From CAWCJL01 sp963795775 (lineage in GTDB: Bacteria > Acidobacteriota > Terriglobia > Terriglobales > Acidobacteriaceae), in the NCBI GenBank assembly GCA_963795775.1, contig CAWCJL010000002.1, positions 558,001-622,000 on the forward strand: a DNA stretch of 64,000 nt. Reading direction: 5' to 3'. Made by a program: the position numbers and the translations under genes. The notes below the pieces were generated by a model. It made no database searches. It worked only from the letters and a program-made list of their open reading frames with translations, and was not told the DNA's origin. Below are positions 9,399-19,116 of the stretch, piece by piece (position 1 is the stretch's first letter; every line of letters starts with the position of its first letter).

Positions 9399-9497
9399 GT
9401 CATTCTGAGCGCAGCGAAGAATCCAGACAGATCTGTGTGTCTCGCGGCGAAGCTTCCCCCGTGAAGCATCTTTGATTCTCCCTGCGCTCAGAATGAC
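9399..9497. repeat. Palindromic intergenic repeat (REP/MITE-like), GTCATTCTGAGCG family
   Basis: Outer arms GTCATTCTGAGCGCAG (9399-9414) and its exact complement (9482-9497) form a 16-bp stem; flanking GAATC/GATTC continue the symmetry imperfectly, and an inner CAGACAGATCTGTGTGTCT segment can fold on itself. The core recurs as a half-copy at 46508-46528 and, in the variant GTCATCCCGAGCG, at 59537 and 60781. This points to a dispersed palindromic repeat family located between genes. Confidence 0.75.
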
Positions 9498-9528
9498 GGC
9501 TGACGATAGGAAGCGTGGCAGTAACTGC

Positions 9529-11481
9529 CTAGGCCGGTTGTGCGCGGCGCTTGCCCTGAATCTCGATATACACATTGATCAGCGACAACGCGGCCGGGGT
9601 CACGCCGGGGATGCGGCTGGCCTGCCCGAGAGTTTGTGGGCGCACACGGCCGAGCTTCTCCTGCATCTCGCGTGAGAGGCCGCTCACCGCCGTGTAGTCG
9701 AACCATGCTGGGATGGCGCGCTCCTCGGCCTTCTTCAGCTTGTCGATGGACTTGCGCTGCTGGTCCAGGTAGCCGGCGTACTTGATCTCGGTCTCGACCG
9801 AGCGCAGTTCGTTGCGCGTGTGCGCGGGTAATGCGTGGAGCTCGGTGAACAACGGCTGCAGCACCGGGTCCTCCGCAGTCATCTCTCGCACCAGGGGCAG
9901 CAGCGCATCTATCGTTACTTCGGGCCGCTTCAGGATTTGCGCATACGTTTGGCCGGTCGCGTTGCCGACTTGGGCGGCCAGTGCCGGCGCGAGTTCCTGC
10001 AGCCGTGCTGCATCGACCCGCCGGGTTCCCAACAGCTTTTCCAACGCGACTGCGCGCGCCTGCTTGGCTTCATAAGCGGCCCACGATTCGTCACTGATCA
10101 ATCCCAGCTTGCGGCCGAATGGCGTGAGGCGCCGGTCTGCGTTGTCGATGCGCAGGTGCAGGCGAAACTCCGCGCGCGAGGTGAACATGCGGTAGGGCTC
10201 GTTGGTTCCCTTGCTGATCAGGTCGTCAATGAGAATGCCGGTGTACGCCTCCGTGCGATCGAGCGTGAACGGGGCATCGCCGCGCACATGGAGCGCTGCA
10301 TTGATCCCCGCCATGAGGCCCTGGCACGCCGCCTCTTCATAGCCCGAGGTGCCGTTGATCTGGCCGGCAAGGTAGAGGCCGCCGATTGACTTCACGGCCA
10401 GGCTGCGGTCAAGCTCCGTGGGATCGATGGCGTCGTACTCGATGGCGTAGCCGGGACGCAGCATTTCCGCCTTCTCGAGACCCGGGATGGAGCGCACGAT
10501 CTCCGCCTGCACTTCCATGGGCAGGGAGGTAGACATGCCGTTGATGTAGACCTCGTGCGTGTTCAGGCCTTCCGGCTCGAGAAAGAACTGGTGCTGTTCC
10601 TTGTCAGGGAACTTCACCACTTTGTCTTCGATCGAGGGGCAGTAGCGCGGCCCGATTGCATGAATCTGTCCGGAGTACATCGGCGAGCGGTTCACGTTCT
10701 CGCGGATGATGCGCAGCGTCTCCGGCGTGGTGTAGGCGATGTGGCAGGAGATCTGGCGTTGCGGCAGCGTGCGGGTACGAAAGCTGAACGGTGTAGGGTC
10801 CTTGTCGCCCGGCTGCTCTTCAAAGCGCGACCAGTCGATAGTACGGCCATCGAGGCGCGGCGGCGTGCCGGTCTTCAAACGGCAGCCACGCAGGCCCAGC
10901 CGCTTCAGGCTCTCACCCAACAGCACACTGGGCGGCTCGCCGCTGCGGCCCGCGGGGTACTGCTCTTCTCCGCAATGGATGAGGCCATTCAAAAACGTGC
11001 CTGTGGTGATCACAGTTGCGCCGGCCAGGATGGTGCGGCCATCACGCAGCCTCACTCCGCGCACCGCCCGCTGCCCGTCCTCGCTCTTCTCCAGGACGAG
11101 GTCGATGACCTCTGACTGCTTGATGAAGAGGTTCGGCTGTGCTTCCAGCACCTGCCGCATCTTGACCCGGTACTGCTGCTTGTCGCACTGCGCGCGCGGC
11201 GACCACACCGCCGGCCCGCGCGAAGTATTGAGCAAGCGGAACTGGATGCCGACCGCATCCGCCACCTCGCCCATAATGCCGCCCAGCGCGTCCACCTCGC
11301 GCACGAGGTGCCCCTTGGCGATGCCGCCGATGGCCGGGTTGCAGGACATCTGCGCGATCAGGTCGAGGTTAAAGGTGAACAGCGCGGTACGCAGGCCCAT
11401 GCGCGCTGCTGCCATCGCTGCTTCACAGCCGGCGTGCCCCGCGCCAACCACCAGCACTTCGTATTGTTCGGTAAACGCCAT
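9529..11481 (-). CDS. mnmG: tRNA uridine-5-carboxymethylaminomethyl modification enzyme MnmG (GidA)
   Basis: A 650-residue FAD-dependent enzyme that, with MnmE, installs cmnm5 groups on wobble U34. The N-terminal dinucleotide-binding motif is VVGAGHAGCEAA. Conserved GidA stretches follow: NPAIGGIAKGHLVREVDALGG in part, RGPAVWSPRAQCDK, GTFLNG, GRTIDWS, YCPSIEDKV and FTSRAEFRLHLR. The helical C-domain ends with SLINVYIE. The start is odd: AAGGAGG abuts the ATG with no spacer, yet no better in-frame start is visible. It lies upstream of dnaB in the same orientation but separated by the palindromic repeat. Confidence 0.97.
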   Translation of the reverse strand: MAFTEQYEVLVVGAGHAGCEAAMAAARMGLRTALFTFNLDLIAQMSCNPAIGGIAKGHLVREVDALGGIMGEVADAVGIQFRLLNTSRGPAVWSPRAQCDKQQYRVKMRQVLEAQPNLFIKQSEVIDLVLEKSEDGQRAVRGVRLRDGRTILAGATVITTGTFLNGLIHCGEEQYPAGRSGEPPSVLLGESLKRLGLRGCRLKTGTPPRLDGRTIDWSRFEEQPGDKDPTPFSFRTRTLPQRQISCHIAYTTPETLRIIRENVNRSPMYSGQIHAIGPRYCPSIEDKVVKFPDKEQHQFFLEPEGLNTHEVYINGMSTSLPMEVQAEIVRSIPGLEKAEMLRPGYAIEYDAIDPTELDRSLAVKSIGGLYLAGQINGTSGYEEAACQGLMAGINAALHVRGDAPFTLDRTEAYTGILIDDLISKGTNEPYRMFTSRAEFRLHLRIDNADRRLTPFGRKLGLISDESWAAYEAKQARAVALEKLLGTRRVDAARLQELAPALAAQVGNATGQTYAQILKRPEVTIDALLPLVREMTAEDPVLQPLFTELHALPAHTRNELRSVETEIKYAGYLDQQRKSIDKLKKAEERAIPAWFDYTAVSGLSREMQEKLGRVRPQTLGQASRIPGVTPAALSLINVYIEIQGKRRAQPA

Positions 11482-11540
11482 CCTCCTTCAGTCTACTGGA
11501 GGCGCAGGCCGCGAGCTATACGCCCTGCCGTCATGGTTTG

Positions 11541-14500
11541 TCAGAAGCGGAGGCGTGCCGCGACCTGTATCTGACGCTCGCTGTGCAGGGCGGTGTTATT
11601 GGCATTAGTCACCACGCCAAAGGAAGTGTTATAGGAAAGCGTTGGCTCGCTCGTCGCGCTGCCCGCGCCGTTGATGTAGTAGCCGACGGTGCTCTTCTCG
11701 GTGACGTTCTGGTGATTGAGGACATTGAACGCCTCGCCCATGAGTTCGAAGTGGGTATGCTCGCTAAGCCTGGTTTCCTTGCTGAGCCGCAGGTCCACGT
11801 TGATGTGCCCGGGGTAGCGGAAGGTGTTCCGGCCGACCGCCGCGATGCGGTTGGCGCCGCCTGACCCGTTGATGCTATTCCCTAGCCCGCTCAGAATCTG
11901 CATGCGGTGGAGTTCATCCACGAACCTGATGGACGGCACAGCGCCCGCCGTGTGCATTGAGAACGGCAGCCCGCTCTGCAGCGCAAACGTGCTGGCGGCG
12001 GAGTAATCATTGAGCAGCGCGCCTCCCAGGCCGTGCGCCCGCCACGGCGTGCGGAGGATGAGCGCGCCGGCCAAGCGCTGACGCACGTCAAAGTTCGAAG
12101 GGCCATACTCCTGCTCGAGGTCCGTGGGATCGAGATACGTCTCGTGATGCGCGAACGTGCTCTCGCTCTGGTTGAAGTCCATCGCGTGCGCGTAGGTGTA
12201 GCTTCCGCGCACGTTTACGCCATGACGCAGCCGCTGCGAGGCCTTGAGAACATACGCGCGATACTGCGAGTTGCTCTCACTGCGAATCTCCGTGATCTGC
12301 TGGTACGCAGGATTGAGCCGCTGCGTGAAGAAGGTAGTGGTGTACGTGGCCGGCAGCGGCCCCAGGCCGGCTGGATCGCTTACTTTGTAAGTGATGCTGG
12401 CGGGGGAATAGAGGTCGATATTCGTGTCCAGAAAACTGGGCAGTTCGCGACCGAGGCTTTCCAGCACGGTTCCGGTCACGGTGACACCGCCCGGCAATTC
12501 CTGGGCGAACGACACCTCCATCTGGTGTACCTGTGGGTTCTGGAAGCGGCGGTCGAAGTAATCCACGTCCGGCGCTACCGGTACAACCACTGCTCCGGCG
12601 AAGACGTGCGGAAAGGGCGGGGCGCCCTCATCGGCCGGCTTGAAATAGTAGCGGAGCTGCCCGTTGCGCGAGCCGGTGTTGGTGAGCGCCGAGAAGACTG
12701 TCGCATTGCTGATGCGGCCGTAGTAGATACCATAGCCGGCACGCACCACCGTCTTGCCCCGGCCGAAGACATCCCACGCCACGCCCAGTCGCGGCCCGTA
12801 GTTATTGCTGTCGTGTGGGGTCTGCAAGGTCTCCGGCAGGTCCGGATTCGCCATCAGCGCATTCGTGTGCGGTACCTGCTGGAACTCATAACGGACCCCG
12901 TAAGTGAGAGTTAGGACATGGTGCGCCTTCCACTCGCCGGAAAGATAGCCGGCGTAGTCGTTGGTTCCGAAGTCGAAGGTATCTGGCCCGAGAGATTGCG
13001 AGAAGTAGGAGTAGCAAGGGGAAAAGCCCACCCCGCCGCCTCCGGCGCTGCAGTGGCTGGGAGAAAGCAGGTCGGAGACGAAGCCCAGTAGAGTGTCGTA
13101 GACATAGGTGCCGTTGCTGTTGGCGAGATAGTCGATCTCGTCATTGACATGGCTGTATTCGTAGCCAGCTTTCCAGGTATGTGCGCCGTGCACCCACATC
13201 AGCCTGTCCGCGAACTCATTGCGCCGCTCGTCCGGCAACGCGCGGCGGTCCAGGGTGGATGGCTTTCCCAAGTGGATGCCGGTCTCCGAGCCCATGAGAG
13301 AAATCTCCGGCGCGCGCCCGTACACGTTTTGGCTGAGCGGCTGCTCGAAGGCCGACGGCGGGTCGCTCCACTCGGACTCGAAGTCGCGCCCGTACTGGTA
13401 CTGCACCTCGTTCGCCACATCCGCGCCAAGGAAATGGTTCCAGCGGCCCACGATCCAGTCGTTCTTCACCAGGTGCGTTCCAAAGCTGCTTATGCCGTAG
13501 GTGGTAGAGGCCCCGGTATGCACGCCGCCAGGCGAGTCCCAGCGCATGCGGTTGGCCTGTACGGAGAAGTGATCGCGATTCCCCGGCTGCCAATCCAACT
13601 TGGGGAAGAGGATCATCTGGCGCGCGCTCCGGGGTACAAATCCGGTGTCACCGGCCAGCGCTGTCAGCGCATTTTCGTACGCGATCTTTGCCTGTCCCGG
13701 CAGGGGAAGCCCAAGCCGCTGCCGCAAATCTTCCAACTCGGTTGAGGTGAGGGGCTTGTTGAAGAAGCTATCCACATTGCCTACGCGGCCGATGGCCGGG
13801 AAGTCACGGCGGTACTGGTCATAGGTAAAGAACCAGAAGAGCCGGTCGTGCCGGATAGGGCCGCCCATGCTCACGCCCCATTGCTGCCGCCGGTCGGCTG
13901 GCGCCACCGGCACTGATGTGAACACGCCTGGCGCCGGTTGGGCCACCGTCTGCGTGAACGGGTTCTTCGCGCCCCATGCACGGTCGCGCGCAAAGAGAAA
14001 TGCCGTGCCATGCAGTTCGTTGGTGCCGCTGCGGGTTACCGTGTTCACCACCCCGCCGGCAGCCCGTCCATACTCGGCGGCGAAGTTCGAGGCGTTGACC
14101 TGGAACTCGCGGATGGAGGACTGCGAAGTAGAGTAGGCGACGCGGGAACGACCACGCTCTTCGGAGAAGAAGGCCTGAGTGTCGCTCGCACCGTCGATCA
14201 TGTGGTTGTTCAGGCCGCTGCTGACGCCGCGAAAGCTCAGGACCGCGGTACCGGATGCGTCCGAGGCAACGCCGGGCGTCAACAAAGCGAAATTGGACCA
14301 GCGCCGGTCACCGGAGGGGAGCTGCTCCAGCGCAGTCAAGTCCAGGTTGGTGGCCAGCGCCGGCGCGCTCAGGTCGAAGTGTGCCGTGTCTCCGCGCACG
14401 GTGATGGTCTGCTGTGCCGTGGCAACGGCGAGGTGCGCCGAAACATCCGTGAGCCGCCCGACCTCCACCTGCACCGTGTTCAGGTCGAAGGGGCCGAAGG

Positions 14501-14771
14501 TGGGCTTGACGATGGAGAGCGCGTAGGTTCCGGGCGCAAGCGCCGGGAAACGGTAGTTGCCGGATGGATCGGTGAGCGTAATTCGGACAGCGCCGATGCT
14601 GGTTTCGCGGACGGTCACTTCGGCATACCCGATCGCAGCGCCGGACCGGTCCTGAACAACGCCGCCGATCGCGCCCTCGGTGGCAGACTGCGCCGACAGG
14701 AGTGCGAGCTGTGCGAAACAGGCAAAAATACAGCAGAGGCCCTGGCCCAAAAACCTGCCGCGCGGCGGCAT
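11541..14771 (-). CDS. Oar-like TonB-dependent receptor
   Basis: A 1076-residue outer-membrane protein. A signal peptide is followed by a carboxypeptidase-regulatory-like domain (GGVVQDRSGAAIGYAEVTV to about residue 110). The plug contains NHMIDGASDTQAF and GRAAGGVVNTVTRSGTNELHG, then comes a long beta-barrel ending in Phe (QVAARLRF). This architecture matches Oar of myxobacteria and the receptors that have expanded in Acidobacteria, presumed importers of oligosaccharides or peptides. GAAGGAGCC lies upstream of ATG 14771. The stop is 59 bases from the mnmG start, so read-through into mnmG is possible. Substrate unknown. Confidence 0.9.
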   Translation of the reverse strand: MPPRGRFLGQGLCCIFACFAQLALLSAQSATEGAIGGVVQDRSGAAIGYAEVTVRETSIGAVRITLTDPSGNYRFPALAPGTYALSIVKPTFGPFDLNTVQVEVGRLTDVSAHLAVATAQQTITVRGDTAHFDLSAPALATNLDLTALEQLPSGDRRWSNFALLTPGVASDASGTAVLSFRGVSSGLNNHMIDGASDTQAFFSEERGRSRVAYSTSQSSIREFQVNASNFAAEYGRAAGGVVNTVTRSGTNELHGTAFLFARDRAWGAKNPFTQTVAQPAPGVFTSVPVAPADRRQQWGVSMGGPIRHDRLFWFFTYDQYRRDFPAIGRVGNVDSFFNKPLTSTELEDLRQRLGLPLPGQAKIAYENALTALAGDTGFVPRSARQMILFPKLDWQPGNRDHFSVQANRMRWDSPGGVHTGASTTYGISSFGTHLVKNDWIVGRWNHFLGADVANEVQYQYGRDFESEWSDPPSAFEQPLSQNVYGRAPEISLMGSETGIHLGKPSTLDRRALPDERRNEFADRLMWVHGAHTWKAGYEYSHVNDEIDYLANSNGTYVYDTLLGFVSDLLSPSHCSAGGGGVGFSPCYSYFSQSLGPDTFDFGTNDYAGYLSGEWKAHHVLTLTYGVRYEFQQVPHTNALMANPDLPETLQTPHDSNNYGPRLGVAWDVFGRGKTVVRAGYGIYYGRISNATVFSALTNTGSRNGQLRYYFKPADEGAPPFPHVFAGAVVVPVAPDVDYFDRRFQNPQVHQMEVSFAQELPGGVTVTGTVLESLGRELPSFLDTNIDLYSPASITYKVSDPAGLGPLPATYTTTFFTQRLNPAYQQITEIRSESNSQYRAYVLKASQRLRHGVNVRGSYTYAHAMDFNQSESTFAHHETYLDPTDLEQEYGPSNFDVRQRLAGALILRTPWRAHGLGGALLNDYSAASTFALQSGLPFSMHTAGAVPSIRFVDELHRMQILSGLGNSINGSGGANRIAAVGRNTFRYPGHINVDLRLSKETRLSEHTHFELMGEAFNVLNHQNVTEKSTVGYYINGAGSATSEPTLSYNTSFGVVTNANNTALHSERQIQVAARLRF

Positions 14772-14946
14772 GGAATGGCTCCTTCAAGCGTACGTTCACG
14801 TGCCGCCGGTCTGTTGCCGGCTTGCTTGTCCGCCCTTGGCGCTGCAATGAGGAAATCGGAACATGCACAGTGTCGATTTCCCGCCGCGCCCTGGTGAGGG
14901 GGAACAATGAGTGCAGCATAGCCCATTCAGTAAACTGGAAGTACAA

Positions 14947-16005
14947 ATGTTCATCGACGAAGCGAAAATTCGGGTCAAAGCAGGTGACGGAGGTAATGGG
15001 TGCATGGCCTTCCGGCGGGAGAAGTTCGTGCCGCGCGGCGGCCCCTCCGGGGGCGATGGCGGCCATGGCGGCGATGTCATCATGGAATCGAGCGAACGCC
15101 ATAACACCCTGGTGCACTTCCGCTTCAACCCAGAACACAAGGCAGAGCGTGGGCGCCACGGCGAGGGATCGAATTGCAGCGGGCGCGACGGCGAAAGTCT
15201 GGTGCTGAGGGTGCCGGTCGGCACTGCGCTCTACGACGCCGAGACGGGCGAGTTGGTGCACGACTTCTCCCATCCGGATGAGCGGGTGGTGGTGGCGCGT
15301 GGAGGACGCGGCGGCCGCGGTAATCAGCACTTTGCCACTTCCACGCACCAGGCTCCGCGCGAGCATGAAGCGGGCCGCCCGGGAGAGGAACGGACGTATC
15401 GGCTGGAACTGAAGCTGCTGGCGGACGTGGGCCTGGTGGGCTACCCCAACGTGGGCAAGTCCACGCTGATCTCGCGCCTTTCCGCGGCCAAGCCGAAGAT
15501 TGCGGATTACCCTTTCACCACCCTGGAGCCCAACCTGGGCGTGGTGACCATCGGCGAGGCGCCGCATGAGGAGAGCTTCGTGGTGGCCGATATCCCCGGG
15601 CTGATCGAAGGGGCGCATGACGGCGCGGGGCTGGGCGTGCAGTTTCTTCGGCACGTGGAGCGGACGCGGCTGCTGGTGCACCTGGTGGATGTTTCCGACG
15701 CCAGCGGGCGACCGGACCCGGTAGAAGACTTCAAGGTGATCAACGGAGAACTGGCCAGCTTTGGCCATGGGCTTGAAGACAAACCGATGCTGGTGGTCGG
15801 GTCCAAGGCGGACGTGGCCAATCCGGAGAAGCTGAAGAAGCTGCAGGCCATGGCCAAGCGCCGTAAGCTGCCCTTCTACCTGATCTCTGCGGTGACCGGA
15901 GCGGGTGTAAACGAGCTGAAGTATGCGATGGGCAAGCGCGTAAAGGAGCTTCGCGAACAAGCCCGCGCTGAGGAGTCGGCGCTGAACCAGCGCGAGGCTG
16001 TGTAG
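14947..16005 (+). CDS. obgE: GTPase ObgE/CgtA
   Basis: A 352-residue ribosome-associated GTPase acting in 50S assembly and stress control. The ATG at 14947 (MFIDEAKIRVKAGDGG) with GGAAG upstream matches the conserved Obg N-terminus, so an upstream ATG at 14911 is not used. The glycine-rich Obg fold (GGPSGGDGGHGGDV, GRGGRGNQHF) spans residues 1-158. The G domain has G1 GYPNVGKST, G2 in YPFTTL, G3 DIPGLIEGA and G4 NKxD-like VGSKAD, which reads SKAD instead of NKxD. The C-terminal variable domain is short. The gene converges on lpxC with only 11 bases between stops. Confidence 0.96.
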   Translation: MFIDEAKIRVKAGDGGNGCMAFRREKFVPRGGPSGGDGGHGGDVIMESSERHNTLVHFRFNPEHKAERGRHGEGSNCSGRDGESLVLRVPVGTALYDAETGELVHDFSHPDERVVVARGGRGGRGNQHFATSTHQAPREHEAGRPGEERTYRLELKLLADVGLVGYPNVGKSTLISRLSAAKPKIADYPFTTLEPNLGVVTIGEAPHEESFVVADIPGLIEGAHDGAGLGVQFLRHVERTRLLVHLVDVSDASGRPDPVEDFKVINGELASFGHGLEDKPMLVVGSKADVANPEKLKKLQAMAKRRKLPFYLISAVTGAGVNELKYAMGKRVKELREQARAEESALNQREAV

Positions 16006-16016
16006 CCAGCCGGCAG

Positions 16017-16934
16017 CTAGGCAGTCGCGAGATGCCGTGTGACGACGGCGGGCGCCTCTTCGCGACGGACCTGCGGAAGATGCACCAGTTCCCACGCCTT
16101 GCGGTCACTCAGCAGGCGCGACACCAACGCCGTGTGCATGGCGTGCCCGGCACGTTCCGCGACCACGCGGCCCAGGATGCGATGGCCGGCAAGAGCGAGG
16201 TCTCCGATGAGGTCCAGCACCTTGTGCCGTACAAACTCGTCGGGGTAGCGCAGTTCGCCGTTCTGGATGCCTTGGCGCGTCAGGATGATGGCGTTTGAGT
16301 CGGAAGCACCACGAATGAGCCCCATGTTGCGCAGCATCTGCTCGTCCTCACGGAAGCCGAAGGTGCGGGCTGCCGCGATGTCGGTGCCATAAGCATTGGC
16401 GGCTAGGTCCACCCTGAATGCCTGCCGGCCGATGGGAACGGGGAAATCGATCTCGTAACTGATTCCGTAACCGTCCCCGGGATAGACGCCGATAAACTTG
16501 TTGTTCTCGCGGACCTCGATGCTTTTCACGATGCGCAGGTACTCCCGCCGCCGGCGTTGGACCTTGATGCCAATCCGCGCGAATGCCTGCACGTAAGGGA
16601 GGGCGCTGCCGTCGAGGATGGGCAGTTCCAGGTTGTCGAGCTCGACGATTACGTTGTCGATGCCGGTCCCGATCAGTGCGGAAAGGAGATGCTCTGTGGT
16701 GGAGATGAGCACGCCTTGCCGCATCAGGCTGGTTGCGTAGCTGACCTTGGCGACATTGCGGCCAATCGCGGCAATCTCGAAATTGTCCAGGTCGGTACGA
16801 CGAAATACGATGCCGGTTCCCGCCGGCGCGGGAAGGAGGCGCATCTGCACCTCCGCGCCGCTATGGAGACCGATCCCGGAAAAAGAGACCTCCCCCTGAA
16901 TGGTCTGCTCGAGGTGCGCCTGGTTGGTCGACAA
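16017..16934 (-). CDS. lpxC: UDP-3-O-acyl-N-acetylglucosamine deacetylase LpxC
   Basis: A 305-residue zinc amidase that commits UDP-acyl-GlcNAc to lipid A synthesis. Zinc ligands are the His in STTEHLLSAL and the His and Asp in HKVLDLIGD; the general acid His is in AGHAMHTAL. The start is a choice: TTG at 16934 has GGAGA eight bases upstream and gives the family's usual length. A TTG at 16976 and a GTG at 16955 are also in frame but lack a convincing ribosome site. Presence of LpxC implies an LPS-type outer membrane. Divergent from the M20 peptidase. Confidence 0.95.
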   Translation of the reverse strand: MSTNQAHLEQTIQGEVSFSGIGLHSGAEVQMRLLPAPAGTGIVFRRTDLDNFEIAAIGRNVAKVSYATSLMRQGVLISTTEHLLSALIGTGIDNVIVELDNLELPILDGSALPYVQAFARIGIKVQRRRREYLRIVKSIEVRENNKFIGVYPGDGYGISYEIDFPVPIGRQAFRVDLAANAYGTDIAAARTFGFREDEQMLRNMGLIRGASDSNAIILTRQGIQNGELRYPDEFVRHKVLDLIGDLALAGHRILGRVVAERAGHAMHTALVSRLLSDRKAWELVHLPQVRREEAPAVVTRHLATA

Positions 16935-17100
16935 GCCGTCTTCTCCGTCCTGCACGCCCGGGCAAAAGAACTGCAAGAGCGGTCACAACGACATAGACTA
17001 CCTAGGGCCGACAAAGTTTCGCTGTTGCAGAATCGCCACACATCTGGCGGTTTTCCGGGACAGTCCCGGCCCACAGAGCTCCGTCCGGAGGTGACTTAAG

Positions 17101-18309
17101 TTGCTGAAAGATAAAGACGAGAGGCTTCCCGGCAAGCTGCTGGAGGCAGCCGGCCGGCGGCAGAACAGCATGCTGGACATGTTGTCGGATCTGGTACGCC
17201 TGGAATCGCCGAGCGATAGCCCATCCGCGATCAACCGGGCAGTGGAATGGGTGGAGGCCCGGGTCCGTGACCTGGGCGGCCGGGCGATACGGCACCCTGC
17301 TGAAGACCATGGAGACATTCTGGAGGCGCACTTTGGGTTCTCTGGCCTTCCGGACTCGGCTACGGAGTCTGGCGCGGCTGAGAACCCCTTCGCGGGGATG
17401 CGGCCGGTGATGCTGCTGGGACACCTGGATACGGTATGGCCGATGGGTACGCTCGATCGCATGCCCTTCCGGGTCAGCGGCGGCCGTGCGTATGGCCCGG
17501 GGATCCTGGACATGAAGGCTGGGGTGGTGATGGCCTTGGAGGCGCTAGCGCTGCTTCGCGAGACTGATCGAGAGGTCCCGGTCATTCTGCTGCTCAGCAG
17601 CGATGAGGAAGTGGGCAGCGATGCATCCCGAGCACTGACGGAAGCACGTGCGCGTGCCTGCCGGGCGGTCTTCGTGCTGGAGCCAGCGCAGGGCGAGCAG
17701 GGCGCCTATAAAACGGCACGCAAAGGTGTGGGGCAATTCCGGCTCAGTGTGTCCGGCATGGCCGCCCACAGCGGGGTGGATTTCCAGGCCGGACACAGCG
17801 CAGTGCTCGAACTGGCACGACAACTGGAGCGGGTGGCTGCCGTCACGGATCTCTCACGCGGCATCACTGTGAACCCCGGTGTGATCGGTGGCGGAACGCG
17901 GGTCAACGTGATCGCGGCCGAGGCCTGGGCGGATATCGACCTGCGGGTGAAAACGCAGGCTGACGCCAGTGTGGTCGAGGAGAAGCTGCGTGGGCTCACC
18001 CCCGTAGACCCGGCTTGCCGGATCGCGGTTACGGGAGGCTTGAACCGGCCACCGATGGAGCGCACGGAAGCCACCGCGGCGCTCTTCGCACGCGCCAAGG
18101 CGTTTGCGGCCGAGATGGGCTTTCCTCTCGAAGAGGCGGCGACGGGCGGCGGGTCCGATGGAAATTTCACTTCGGCACTGGGAGTACCGACGCTCGACGG
18201 CATGGGTGCCGTCGGTAACGGCGCGCACGCAGAGAATGAATCCATACTGGTGGAGTCACTCGTCCCTCGAACAGCACTCCTGGCCGCCATGATCGCGACG
18301 ACGCTCTGA
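17101..18309 (+). CDS. M20 family metallopeptidase, carboxypeptidase G2-like
   Basis: A 402-residue protein with TTG start preceded by GGAGGTGA. Di-zinc ligands of the M20 fold are visible: His in LLGHLDTVWP, bridging Asp in YGPGILDMKAG, Glu-Glu in SSDEEVGSD, Asp/Glu near FVLEPAQ, and a final His in GAHAENES. The HLDTVWPMGTL stretch is typical of carboxypeptidase G2/glutamate carboxypeptidases, which remove C-terminal glutamate from peptides or folates. The central dimerisation domain runs from about 185 to 290. No signal peptide, so probably cytoplasmic. Substrate specificity is inferred only from similarity. Confidence 0.88.
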   Translation: MLKDKDERLPGKLLEAAGRRQNSMLDMLSDLVRLESPSDSPSAINRAVEWVEARVRDLGGRAIRHPAEDHGDILEAHFGFSGLPDSATESGAAENPFAGMRPVMLLGHLDTVWPMGTLDRMPFRVSGGRAYGPGILDMKAGVVMALEALALLRETDREVPVILLLSSDEEVGSDASRALTEARARACRAVFVLEPAQGEQGAYKTARKGVGQFRLSVSGMAAHSGVDFQAGHSAVLELARQLERVAAVTDLSRGITVNPGVIGGGTRVNVIAAEAWADIDLRVKTQADASVVEEKLRGLTPVDPACRIAVTGGLNRPPMERTEATAALFARAKAFAAEMGFPLEEAATGGGSDGNFTSALGVPTLDGMGAVGNGAHAENESILVESLVPRTALLAAMIATTL

Positions 18310-18483
18310 ATGGATCGCAAAGCGGGGCCGGGAGACCTTCTTACGTGAGGCCACGCCATGCTTTTTCTGGTCGAAACCTGCTTCTGGAGTGCAGCGATTC
18401 TGCAGGCAATCTCGCTGGCACGGCCGGTCATATCGCCGGTCACAGCCTCATGCTCGCGCTGCCCGCAGGAGGCGGATGCCGAA

Positions 18484-19111
18484 CTACGCCGGTGTCGTAA
18501 GGTCGCGTGAGAGGCGGCTGCGAAGTCCGTCAATCATGTTGCTGACCAGCGCCAGCGGCAGCCCGACCACGTTGAAGTAACAGCCGTGGATACGTGGAAT
18601 CCAGCGTGCGGCCCCGCCCTGAATGGCATACGCGCCCGCCTTGTCGAGCGGCTCCCCGGTCGCGACATAGGCGGCGATCTCCTGCTCCGATATGCGTTTG
18701 CATGGTGACAAACGTGACTTCAGCGGCCGTTTCCACGTGCTCTGCGCTTTGCAGACAGACACCGGTGATGACCTGATGCGTGCGTCCGCTGAGCAAGCGG
18801 AGCATGCGGTGCGCGTCCTCAGCCGAAGCGGGCTTGCCCAGCACCTCGCCCTCGATCACGACGACGGTGTCGGCGCCGAGCACCAGCAATTCCGCATCGC
18901 CGTTGCTCGTTTTCGGCGTGAAATCGTGCGCAGAAGAGCGCTTTTCGTGCACGAAACCGGCCTTTTCGCGCGCTAAACGGAGGGCGAAACGGAAGGGATC
19001 CTCACCGGGGGCGCGGACCTCCGGAATGTCCGAACTTTCGACCTCGAAGGTGTACCCGGCGAGCGCAAGCAGTTCCCTGCGGCGAGGAGAAGCGGAAGCG
19101 AGAACCAGCAT
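18484..19111 (-). pseudogene. maf: maf (septum-formation/nucleotide pyrophosphatase) gene with a frameshift
   Basis: The first part (19111 down to about 18701) reads as Maf: MLVLASASPRRRELL, LVLGADTVVV, GEVLGKPASAEDAHRML, LSGRTHQVITGV and VTFVTM. The rest of the protein (SEQEIAAYVATGEPLDKAGAYAIQG, INSIDE 20 residues as AYVATGEPLDKAGAYAIQG, then NVVGLPLALV) continues in another frame down to the TAG at 18484. The frames cross between about 18694 and 18703, equivalent to one extra base. In the first frame the protein would run on to 18530 with a garbled tail lacking the C-terminal half of the active site. Intact Maf hydrolyses non-canonical nucleotides. Five bases separate it from the upstream isoaspartyl peptidase gene. 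It is either a real mutation or an assembly error. Confidence 0.85.
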
Positions 19112-19116
19112 GGCCG

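Noticed and set aside
14308..16095. 595-codon minus-strand open frame across the receptor start and obgE
   Set aside because: It is antisense to the unmistakable obgE and to receptor codons, with His/Arg-rich composition typical of high-GC shadow frames.
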